A stretch of DNA of 9,885 nt. It comes from an uncultured Clostridia bacterium (GTDB lineage Bacteria; Bacillota; Clostridia; Oscillospirales; Oscillospiraceae). Where the stretch lies: positions 1-9,885 of the forward strand of contig CALYTU010000052.1 in the NCBI GenBank assembly GCA_945487445.1, read 5' to 3'. This document shows positions 1 to 6,530 of the stretch, one piece after another (positions within the stretch are counted from its first letter, which is position 1; each line of letters begins with the position of its first letter). The translations under genes were made by a program, and so were the position numbers. The notes below the pieces were generated by a model. The model saw only the letters and a program-made list of their open reading frames with translations. It searched no databases and was not told the DNA's origin.

Positions 1-3
1 AAC

Positions 4-30
4 GGATTTCTCACTTCGTTCGAAATGACA
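4..30 (-). repeat. Copy of a dispersed intergenic repeat, imperfect palindrome
   Basis: On the minus strand the segment reads TGTCATTTCGAACGAAGTG followed by AGAAATCC. I recognise this as the type of short CATTTCGA...GAAATC repeat scattered between genes in many anaerobe genomes. The ends ATTTC and GAAAT (6-10 and 22-26) can pair as a 5-bp stem. It lies about 33 bases past the malic enzyme stop codon. It has no T-run on the transcribed side, so I do not call it a terminator. The rest of positions 1-62 shows nothing else. Family membership is from memory and was not searched. Confidence 0.5.
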
Positions 31-62
31 GATGGGGCTACTGAATAGATACACATAATCTA

Positions 63-1232
63 TTATTTCCTGGCAACGCCGCTGTTTCTTGCGGCCTGCA
101 TGACCGCCTCAGCAACTGCGGTTCCAACCCGCGGGTCAAATGCGGGAGGGAGAATGTTGTCGGCACGCAGCTCCACGTCGCTGATGATTGCGGCAATGGC
201 GTAGGAAGCTGCCTGCTTCATGGCCTCGTTGATCTCCCGCGCCCGTACATCCAGCGCACCCCGGAACAGCCCGGGAAATACCAGCACGTTGTTGATTTGG
301 TTGGGATAATCGCTGCGCCCAGTTCCCACAACCGCGGCCCCCGCGGCCTTTGCCAGATCCGGCAGGATCTCGGGCACGGGGTTTGCCATGGGGAAGACGA
401 CGGGATCCACCGCCATGGAGCGGATCATTTCCTGCGAGACCACGCCCGGAGCGCTGACGCCGACAAAGACATCCGCGCCGCGCATCGCGTCGGCCAGCAG
501 ACCACTTTGTTTCTCCGGGTTTGTGCGGGCGGCCATTTCCGCCTGGACCGGATTCATGTCCAGACCCTCACAGAGGATGCCGTTTTTGTCCACCATTTTC
601 AGATGTCTGACGCCCAGATTCATCAAATGCTTTCCAATGGCAATTCCGGCGGAGCCGGCGCCGTTGATGACGACCTTGACGTTTTCAATCTGTTTGCCGA
701 CGACCTTCAGGGCATTGAGCAGGGCCGCTCCAACGACGACGGCTGTGCCGTGCTGGTCGTCGTGGAAGATGGGAATATCACAGATCTCCTGAAGGCGGCG
801 TTCGATCTCGAAGCAGCGGGGAGCAGCGATGTCCTCCAGATTGACCCCGCCGAAGGAGCCGGAGAGCAGATAGACCGTGCGAACAATCTCGTCCACATCC
901 TTGCTTCGGATGCAAAGGGGAATGGCGTCCACGTTGCCGAAGGACTTGAACAGGACGCATTTGCCCTCCATCACAGGCATTCCGGCTTCTGGCCCAATGT
1001 CGCCCAGGCCCAAAATGGCGGTTCCGTCGGTGACGACAGCAACGGTATTCCAGCGGCGTGTGAGCTCAAAGCTCTTTGCCGGGTCCTTTTGAATCTCAAG
1101 GCAGGGCTGGGCCACCCCCGGCGTATAGGCCAGGCTCAGTCCTTCTCGTGTGCTGACGTCCGCCCGGGGTGTGATTTCCAGCTTGCCCCGGAGCTCGTAA
1201 TGAAGGCGTAAGGACGCTTCCGCATAATTCAT
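63..1232 (-). CDS. Short-form malic enzyme (malate dehydrogenase, oxaloacetate-decarboxylating)
   Basis: This cytoplasmic enzyme oxidatively decarboxylates malate to pyruvate and CO2, reducing NAD or NADP. The protein is 389 residues, the usual size for bacterial short malic enzymes (YtsJ type, or the catalytic part of MaeB without the phosphotransacetylase domain). Visible hallmarks are YTPGVAQPC at about 36-44 with the catalytic Tyr36, EGKCVLFK at 89-96 with the likely catalytic Lys91, the metal-binding LEDI near 132-135, HDDQHGT near 157-163, the Rossmann loop GAGSAG at 191-196, and PMANPVPEI further on. The ATG at 1232 is chosen because AGGAGGT sits 6 bases upstream; the in-frame TTG at 1238 would abut that site. 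The gene lies 279 bases downstream of fumC on the same strand and would consume FumC's product. NAD versus NADP preference cannot be read safely from the sequence. The enzyme could run towards malate in vivo. Confidence 0.95.
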   Translation of the reverse strand: MNYAEASLRLHYELRGKLEITPRADVSTREGLSLAYTPGVAQPCLEIQKDPAKSFELTRRWNTVAVVTDGTAILGLGDIGPEAGMPVMEGKCVLFKSFGNVDAIPLCIRSKDVDEIVRTVYLLSGSFGGVNLEDIAAPRCFEIERRLQEICDIPIFHDDQHGTAVVVGAALLNALKVVGKQIENVKVVINGAGSAGIAIGKHLMNLGVRHLKMVDKNGILCEGLDMNPVQAEMAARTNPEKQSGLLADAMRGADVFVGVSAPGVVSQEMIRSMAVDPVVFPMANPVPEILPDLAKAAGAAVVGTGRSDYPNQINNVLVFPGLFRGALDVRAREINEAMKQAASYAIAAIISDVELRADNILPPAFDPRVGTAVAEAVMQAARNSGVARK

Positions 1233-1238
1233 GGTCAA

Positions 1239-1245
1239 ACCTCCT
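1239..1245 (-). promoter_or_regulatory. Ribosome binding site of the malic enzyme gene
   Basis: On the minus strand this reads AGGAGGT, followed by 6 bases (TTGACC) and then ATG. It rules out the in-frame TTG at 1238, which would directly abut the Shine-Dalgarno sequence, and fixes the start at 1232. Confidence 0.85.
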
Positions 1246-1320
1246 GTTTGTTATGATTGTGGGGATCGCTTTCACGCAGTTGGCACGCCGTCGTAGGATG
1301 TAACAGCGATCAGATTACAA

Positions 1321-1390
1321 TGCAGGCACGAGCATTGCTCGTCCGTCGACACGTTCCTGCAATCAAACCTTGCGGACAGGCAATGTGTCC
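1321..1390. repeat. Cluster of short palindromes in the fumC-malic enzyme gap
   Basis: Three inverted repeats are packed here: TGCAGG/CCTGCA (1321-1326 with 1356-1361), ACGAGC-att-GCTCGT (1328-1342) nested inside it, and GGACA/TGTCC (1374-1378 with 1386-1390). The minus strand then reads GTAGGGACACATTGCC at the low-coordinate edge, similar in style to the GTAGGGGCG unit between pyrG and purA. The 279-base gap 1239-1517 holds no convincing open reading frame. I found no promoter with good -35 and -10 matches for the malic enzyme gene, although it would be expected to need one if the upstream hairpin stops transcription. Confidence 0.45.
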
Positions 1391-1475
1391 CTACAGTAGA
1401 TTTGGAACATATCCGCAATTCTGAATTCTCTCATATTTTCATGCTTTCATTTGTCATCCGTTTTCGTCACGCCGA

Positions 1476-1513
1476 GCGGCCTGTTCTCCGCCTGTGGGCG
1501 GAGGACAGGCCGC
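1476..1513 (-). terminator. Strong hairpin after fumC, probable transcript 3' end
   Basis: Two 17-base arms (1476-1492 and 1497-1513) pair around a 4-base loop with one imperfect position, starting 5 bases after the fumC stop codon. The stem is very GC-rich (GCGGCC...GGCCGC). On the fumC-sense transcript the imperfect pair is C-A, and no U-tract follows. It may therefore act as a 3'-end stabiliser or a factor-assisted terminator rather than a classical intrinsic terminator. It likely separates the pur-fumC block from the malic enzyme gene, at least partly. Confidence 0.55.
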
Positions 1514-1517
1514 ATGG

Positions 1518-2897
1518 TTACGTCATCTTTTCAGGACAGAACACCGCGTCAAAACGCTCCGCCTCCATATAGCCCAGCCGGATGCACGCTTCCCGCAGCG
1601 TAATCTCCTCCCGGAAGGCAAGCTGCGCGACGCGGGCAGCGTTCTCGTAGCCGATATAGGGGTTGAGCGCTGTCACCGACATCAGCGAGCGACGCAGGTT
1701 TTCTTCCATACGAATGCGGTTGACCTGAATTCCGCAAACGCAGTTGGCGCGAAACGCCGCCATGGACTCCGAAAGCAGCCGTGCCGAACGCAGGAAATTG
1801 TCGGCGCACACCGGCAGAAACACGTTGAGCTGGAAATTACCCTGAGAGGCAGCCAGACCGATTGCGGTATCGTTCGCCATCACCTGTACGGCGACCATCG
1901 TCACCTGCTCGCACTGTGTTGGATTGACCTTGCCCGGCATAATAGAGGAGCCCGGCTCATTGGCGGGAATCGTGATCTCCCCCAAGCCGCAGCGCGGGCC
2001 GGACGCGAGCCAGCGCACATCGTTGGCCAGCTTCATCAGATCTGCTGCGAGGGCCTTCATGGCGCCGTGGGCGAATACCAGCCCGTCCAGGCTTGTGAGC
2101 GCGCGATATTTGTTCGGAGACGGCACGAAGTCCTTTCCAGTCAGCAGGGAAAGCTTTTCGGCAACGAGTCGATCAAAGCCGGCGGGCGCGTTCAGCCCCG
2201 TGCCGACTGCTGTTCCGCCGAGCGCCAGCTCGCGCAGCGGGGGAAGCGCGGCGCGCAGCATGCGGCCGTCCTGCTCCAGGCTCGCCCGCCAGCCGGAGAC
2301 CTCCTGCGAAAAGCGGATGGGAACCGCGTCCTGCAAATGGGTGCGGCCGGTCTTGACAACGTCCGCGTTGTCCTCCTCCAGCTTCTGGAGCGCTACGATC
2401 AGCGCGTCCAGGGAGGGCAAAAGCTGATCCTCGACGGCGGTTACTGCCGCAAGGTGCAGAGCGGTGGGGAAGGTGTCGTTCGAGGACTGGGAGAGATTGA
2501 TGTCGTCATTCGGGTGCAAAAGCCGCTTTCCCGCAAGCTGGTTGCCGCGATTGGCAATGACCTCGTTCGCGTTCATGTTGGTCTGGGTGCCGGAGCCGGT
2601 CTGCCAGACGACAAGGGGGAAATGCTCGGAAAGCATGCCGCTGATGACCTCGTCCGCGGCGTCGCAAATTGCTTCGCATTTTTCCACCGTCATTTTTTCG
2701 GGCAGAAGTTCCCGGTTGGCGAGCGCGGCGGCCTTTTTGATCAGACCGAAGGCATGGATGATTTCCCCCGGCATCGTCTCCTTGCCGACGCCGATGGGGA
2801 AATTGCGGCGGGAGCGTTCCGTCTGCGCTCCCCAGAGGCGATCAGCCGCGACCTCGACGGTTCCCATGCTGTCGTGTTCTGTCCGAAATTCGCTCAT
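1518..2897 (-). CDS. fumC: Class II fumarate hydratase (fumarase)
   Basis: This cytoplasmic, iron-independent homotetramer interconverts fumarate and L-malate. The protein is 459 residues, normal for class II fumarase. Signature segments include GSGTQTNMNANEVIANR from 101, LSQSSNDTFPTA from about 135, TGRTHLQDA near 183-191 with the proton-relay His187, ALGGTAVGTGLN near 225-235, and the superfamily signature GSSIMPGKVNPTQCE at 316-330, whose mobile loop carries the catalytic serine. THLQDA and NEPGSSIMPGKVNP favour fumarase over aspartase, argininosuccinate lyase or adenylosuccinate lyase. The start codon overlaps the purB stop as ATGA (4 bases), and a GGGAGA site lies 7 bases upstream inside purB, so translation is probably coupled. 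Placement directly after purB, the fumarate-releasing step of purine synthesis, suggests it clears that fumarate. A role in a partial citrate cycle or in making fumarate from malate is also possible. Confidence 0.96.
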   Translation of the reverse strand: MSEFRTEHDSMGTVEVAADRLWGAQTERSRRNFPIGVGKETMPGEIIHAFGLIKKAAALANRELLPEKMTVEKCEAICDAADEVISGMLSEHFPLVVWQTGSGTQTNMNANEVIANRGNQLAGKRLLHPNDDINLSQSSNDTFPTALHLAAVTAVEDQLLPSLDALIVALQKLEEDNADVVKTGRTHLQDAVPIRFSQEVSGWRASLEQDGRMLRAALPPLRELALGGTAVGTGLNAPAGFDRLVAEKLSLLTGKDFVPSPNKYRALTSLDGLVFAHGAMKALAADLMKLANDVRWLASGPRCGLGEITIPANEPGSSIMPGKVNPTQCEQVTMVAVQVMANDTAIGLAASQGNFQLNVFLPVCADNFLRSARLLSESMAAFRANCVCGIQVNRIRMEENLRRSLMSVTALNPYIGYENAARVAQLAFREEITLREACIRLGYMEAERFDAVFCPEKMT

Positions 2898-4309
2898 ACG
2901 TTAATCTCCCGATTTTGTACGCCCGCCGTTCCGTACGCCGCGCGATACTTCTGCAAAAAGGCGTCAACCTGCTCTGCACAGCGACCGATATAGTCCTGCG
3001 GGTTCAACACAGCCCGCAGTTCGGCCTCTGTCATCCCGAAGACGCCGACGTTCGCCAGGCGCGAAATCAGATCGCAGTCTTCCCCGTTTTTCATCCGCTG
3101 TGTCGCTTCCATGGAACAGCGGCGGATGACCTCGTGGAGCTCCTGCCGGTTGCCGCCCCGGCGGACGGCTTCCATCATCAGATTCTCCGTCGCCAGGAAG
3201 GGGAGGTATTCCATCAGCGTCTTTTCCACGATCTTCTCGTTGACGCGCAGGCCGGCCGTCACGTTTTGTGCCAGACGAAGAATGGCGTCGGCGCAGAGGA
3301 AGCCTTCCGGCATGGAGATACGGCGGTCTGCCGAGTCATCCAGCGTGCGCTCGAGCCATTGTGTCGAGGCAACGGCCGAGGCGTTTGCAGCATCCGCAAT
3401 CAGGTAACGGCTGAGTGAGCAGATCCGCTCGCAGCGCATGGGGTTCCGCTTATAGGGCATGGCGGAAGAGCCGATCTGATGCTCCTCAAAGGGCTCCTCC
3501 AACTGGCGGTCGTGCTGCAGAAGACGGATGTCCGTCGCCATACGGCAGCAGCTCTGCGCGATGGAGGACAGGACGTTAAGAATGCGGCTGTCGAGCTTGC
3601 GGGGATAGGTCTGCCCGCAGACGGCAAAGCAGGCGTCAAAGTCGAAGGCGGCGGCAAGACGGCGGTTCAGCTCGTCCACCTTTTCGCCGTCTCCCTGAAA
3701 CAGATCCAGCAGACTTGCTTCCGTCCCCGTTGCGCCACGGCAGCCGAGAAAGCGGATGGCGCCGAGAACCTGATCCAGCTCCTCCACGTCGGAGAGAATA
3801 TCCTGCATCCACAGCGTTGCGCGCTTGCCAACGGTCACGGGCTGGGCGGGCTGATAATGGGTGTAGCCGAGGGTGGGGGTTGCGCGGAATCGCTCTGCAA
3901 ATGCGGCAAGATTTGCGGCAATTTGAAGCAGGGCAGTGCGCACAAGCCGCAGGGCGGAGCGGTACAGGATCAGGTCGGCGTTGTCAGTCACATAGCAGCT
4001 CGTCGCGCCGAGGTGGATGATCCCGGCCGCCTCCGGCGCCGCGACGCCATAAGCGTAGACATGCGCCATGACGTCGTGCCGGACCTCCCGCTCCCGTTTT
4101 GCGGCAAGGTCGAAATCAATCTCTTCGATCTTCGACGCCAGCGCGGCGACCTGTTCCACTGTGACCGGCAGACCCAGATCATGTTCGGCGCGGGCAAGCT
4201 CTGTCCAGAGACGCCGCCATGTTTCAATCCTGGTACGGTGAGAGAACAGGCGCATCATCTCTGCGGAAGCATAGCGGGAGCAGAGGGGAGATTCGTATTT
4301 TTCGTACAT
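2894..4309 (-). CDS. purB: Adenylosuccinate lyase, ADSL-like form
   Basis: PurB acts twice in purine synthesis: it splits SAICAR to AICAR plus fumarate, and adenylosuccinate to AMP plus fumarate. The 471-residue protein shows RHDVMAHV near 77-84, HLGATSCYVTDNADL from 99, TLGYTHYQPAQPVTVGKR from 146 with the likely catalytic His151, the signature GSSAMPYKRNPMRCE at 280-294 with the mobile-loop serine, and ERTLDDSADRRI near 320-331. The N-terminal YESPLCSRYAS, the GSSAMPYKRNPMR block and the total length resemble animal ADSL as I recall it more than the about 430-residue Bacillus type. The ATG at 4309 has GGAGGT 6 bases upstream, in the 24-base gap after purF. The gene ends in a 4-base ATGA overlap with fumC, a member of the same fumarase/aspartase superfamily. 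No frame break is seen. Confidence 0.97.
   Translation of the reverse strand: MYEKYESPLCSRYASAEMMRLFSHRTRIETWRRLWTELARAEHDLGLPVTVEQVAALASKIEEIDFDLAAKREREVRHDVMAHVYAYGVAAPEAAGIIHLGATSCYVTDNADLILYRSALRLVRTALLQIAANLAAFAERFRATPTLGYTHYQPAQPVTVGKRATLWMQDILSDVEELDQVLGAIRFLGCRGATGTEASLLDLFQGDGEKVDELNRRLAAAFDFDACFAVCGQTYPRKLDSRILNVLSSIAQSCCRMATDIRLLQHDRQLEEPFEEHQIGSSAMPYKRNPMRCERICSLSRYLIADAANASAVASTQWLERTLDDSADRRISMPEGFLCADAILRLAQNVTAGLRVNEKIVEKTLMEYLPFLATENLMMEAVRRGGNRQELHEVIRRCSMEATQRMKNGEDCDLISRLANVGVFGMTEAELRAVLNPQDYIGRCAEQVDAFLQKYRAAYGTAGVQNREINV
2905..2910 (-). promoter_or_regulatory. fumC ribosome binding site embedded in the purB coding end
   Basis: The minus strand reads GGGAGA, then 7 bases, then the fumC ATG. 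These bases also encode the last Arg-Glu-Ile-Asn-Val residues of PurB. Together with the ATGA stop-start overlap this indicates translational coupling of PurB and FumC. Confidence 0.7.
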
Positions 4310-4333
4310 ATCAATACCTCCGAGCAGGGGAGA

Positions 4334-5785
4334 TCAGGGCTCCCCCGCTTCATGTATCCGTTTCTCGAAGCGGGATTTGCTTGTATTCTTCGGGATCTCG
4401 GTCGGATAAGCGCCGCCAAAGCAGGCTGTGCAGAAGCCGTCGTCCCGTCCGGTCAGCAGACGGACGTGTTCCAGACTCAGATAGCCGAGGGAATCCACAC
4501 CGATGATCTTCGCAATCTCCGGGATCGTGTGGTGGTTTGCAATCAGGGCGTCGGCGTTGTCGATGTCCGTTCCGTAATAACAGGGCGCAATGAACGGAGG
4601 AGCGCTGACGCGCATATGGATCTCCTTTGCTCCGGCCCGGCGCAGCATCTCGATCGTGCGGCGGCAGGTGGTTCCGCGCACGATGGAATCGTCGATCAGG
4701 ACGATCCGCTTGCCGTTGACCACGCTCTTGATCGGGTTCAGCTTGAGGCTGACGCCCGTTTCCCGCGCTGCCTGCGTCGGCGCGATGAAGGTGCGTCCGA
4801 CGTATTTGTTTTTCGTCAGACCGATCGCGTAGGGAATGCCGGAAGCCTTTGCGTAGCCCACTGCGGCGTCCAGTCCCGAATCCGGGACGCCGATGACCGC
4901 GTCTGCCTCCACAGGATGCTCCTGGGCCAGGAAGGCGCCGGCCTGCTGTCTGGCAAGACAGACGCTGCTGCCGTCCATCACGGAATCCGTCCGAGCGAAG
5001 TAGATGTACTCAAAGACGCACATATGTCTCGGCTTCGTCCCGCAATGACTGCGCTCGGAATGGATTCCGTCGGCGTCCACGGTCACGACCTCACCGGGCT
5101 CAACATCCCGCAGAAACGTCGCACCCACTGCGTCGAGGGCGCAGCTCTCCGAGGCAAAGACCACGGAACCGTCCGAACGTTCTCCGATGCAGAGAGGACG
5201 GAAGCCATAGGGGTCGCGCGCCGCGATCAGCTTGGTGGGGGAGGAGATGACCAGGGAGTAGGCGCCGTGCAGGATGTCCATTGCCGCCAGAACAGCTTCT
5301 TCGATGCTGCCGCAGCGCAGACGCTCGCGCACGATCATGTAGGCGATTACCTCGGAATCTGTTGAGGTATGGAAGATGGAGCCCTGCTGCTCGAGCTCGC
5401 TTCGCAGCTCGAAGGAATTGGTCAGGTTTCCGTTGTGGGCCAGGGCCATGCTGCCCTTGTGATGGTTGATCAGAAGCGGCTGGACATTTCTGACGTTGTG
5501 CGCGCCGGTGGTCGCGTATCGGACATGTCCCACCGCAATGTTGCCGTGTCCCAGTGCGTGCAGACGTTCGTGCGTGAAGACTTCGCTCACGAGGCCGACA
5601 TCCCGGCAGGAAACCAGCACGCCGTCATTGTTCAAAACGATGCCTGCGCTCTCCTGACCGCGGTGCTGCAGGGCATGCAGACCGTAGTAGGTCAGCGAAG
5701 CCAGATCGTCGATATGCCGGGAATAAATTCCGAATACGCCGCATTCTTCGTGGATGTGGCGTTCTGCTCCCCCCCGCTCAGTCAT
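4334..5785 (-). CDS. purF: Amidophosphoribosyltransferase, Fe-S/propeptide type
   Basis: PurF catalyses the committed step of purine synthesis: glutamine plus PRPP gives phosphoribosylamine. The start is placed at the ATG at 5785, giving 483 residues. The open frame extends upstream inside purC, but the alignable protein begins here. A 14-residue propeptide ending in EE precedes Cys15 of ECGVFGIYS, which becomes the N-terminal nucleophile after self-cleavage. Other landmarks are GLHALQHRGQESAG, GHVRYATTG, LAHNGNLTN and TSTDSEVI in the glutaminase domain, and the PRPP loop VLIDDSIVRGTT in the transferase domain. Four cysteines match the [4Fe-4S] ligands of the Bacillus enzyme: CVFEYIYFAR, PPFIAPCYYG and the CTAC pair in GFCTACFGGAYPTEIP. 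An oxygen-sensitive cluster would suit an anaerobe. The gene overlaps the purC end by 8 bases and precedes purB by 24. No strong ribosome binding site is seen, so coupling to purC translation is likely. Confidence 0.96.
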   Translation of the reverse strand: MTERGGAERHIHEECGVFGIYSRHIDDLASLTYYGLHALQHRGQESAGIVLNNDGVLVSCRDVGLVSEVFTHERLHALGHGNIAVGHVRYATTGAHNVRNVQPLLINHHKGSMALAHNGNLTNSFELRSELEQQGSIFHTSTDSEVIAYMIVRERLRCGSIEEAVLAAMDILHGAYSLVISSPTKLIAARDPYGFRPLCIGERSDGSVVFASESCALDAVGATFLRDVEPGEVVTVDADGIHSERSHCGTKPRHMCVFEYIYFARTDSVMDGSSVCLARQQAGAFLAQEHPVEADAVIGVPDSGLDAAVGYAKASGIPYAIGLTKNKYVGRTFIAPTQAARETGVSLKLNPIKSVVNGKRIVLIDDSIVRGTTCRRTIEMLRRAGAKEIHMRVSAPPFIAPCYYGTDIDNADALIANHHTIPEIAKIIGVDSLGYLSLEHVRLLTGRDDGFCTACFGGAYPTEIPKNTSKSRFEKRIHEAGEP

Positions 5786-6494
5786 CGTGCTCGCGCAGAC
5801 GGCGCATGATCTCTGCATAGGCATCCTCGACTCCGCCGAGATCTCTGCGGAATCTGTCCTTGTCCAGCTTTTCTCCTGTCGCGCTGTCCCAAAGACGGCA
5901 GGTATCCGGGCTGATCTCATCAGCGAGGATGATCGTGCCGTCCGGGAGCCTGCCGAACTCCAGCTTGAAGTCCACAAGCTTCACGCCGCAGTCCGCCCAG
6001 AAGTCGCGCAGAAGCGCGTTGACGCGAAGCGCGTACCGCTCGATCGTTTCAATCTCCTCCGCCGTTGCAAGGCGCATGGCCAGAACGTGGGTGGTGTTGA
6101 TCAGCGGGTCGCCCAGTGCATCGTTTTTGTAAGAAAACTCCACTGTCGGGGCATCGAACGAGGTGCCCTCCGGAATGCCGTAACGTTTGGAGAAGGAGCC
6201 GGCGGCGATGTTGCGGACGATTACCTCCAGCGGGACAATCTCGACCCGCTTGACAAGTGTTTCGCGCTCGGACAGCTCCTGCACAAAATGCGTGGGAACG
6301 TCTGCGCGTGCCAAACGCTGCATCAGCCGGTTGCTCATCTGGTTGTTGATGACGCCCTTGCCGCAGATCGTCCCTTTTTTCTGTCCGTTGAAGGCCGTGG
6401 CATCGTCTTTGTATTCCACAATCAGCAGCGCCGGATCGTCTGTTTCGTAAACCTTCTTTGCTTTACCCTCGTAAAGCAGGTTTCCCTTTTGCAT
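5778..6494 (-). CDS. purC: SAICAR synthetase
   Basis: PurC condenses CAIR with L-aspartate using ATP to give SAICAR, one of the two aspartate-consuming steps of purine synthesis. Its product is the substrate of PurB, encoded two genes downstream. The 238-residue length is standard for the single-domain bacterial enzyme. Visible motifs are LLYEGKAKKVYET from residue 6 (ATP-binding strand-loop), DDATAFNG at 30-37, PLEVIVRNIAAGSFSKRYG at 88-106 (family signature 1), LVDFKLEFG at 173-181 (signature 2) and ADEISPDTCRLWD at 191-203, which carries acidic metal and nucleotide contacts. The ATG at 6494 has GGGAGGT 6 bases upstream, in the 36-base gap after purA. The stop codon lies inside the start region of purF (8-base overlap). 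Nothing appears truncated. Confidence 0.97.
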   Translation of the reverse strand: MQKGNLLYEGKAKKVYETDDPALLIVEYKDDATAFNGQKKGTICGKGVINNQMSNRLMQRLARADVPTHFVQELSERETLVKRVEIVPLEVIVRNIAAGSFSKRYGIPEGTSFDAPTVEFSYKNDALGDPLINTTHVLAMRLATAEEIETIERYALRVNALLRDFWADCGVKLVDFKLEFGRLPDGTIILADEISPDTCRLWDSATGEKLDKDRFRRDLGGVEDAYAEIMRRLREHDD

Positions 6495-6530
6495 AACAGT
6501 ACCTCCCTGTATGTTTGTGATACACTGTAT

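Noticed and set aside
1247..1290. Promoter for the malic enzyme gene, with CATAAC as a -10 element on the minus strand.
   Set aside because: No acceptable -35 hexamer at 16-18 bases spacing, so the match is within chance.
1494..2993. A 499-codon plus-strand open frame opposite fumC.
   Set aside because: Antisense to fumC along nearly its full length, with no plausible ribosome site and no family-like motif.
3479..5365. A 628-codon open frame on the plus strand across purB and purF.
   Set aside because: It is wholly antisense to two clear conserved genes, and its translation is low-complexity, rich in Gly, Arg, Ala and His, with no recognisable domain. It is an expected shadow in GC-rich coding DNA.
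5786..5977. Upstream extension of purF by 64 residues.
   Set aside because: It lies entirely within the purC coding sequence in another frame, and the PurF family begins just before the ECGVFG cysteine.
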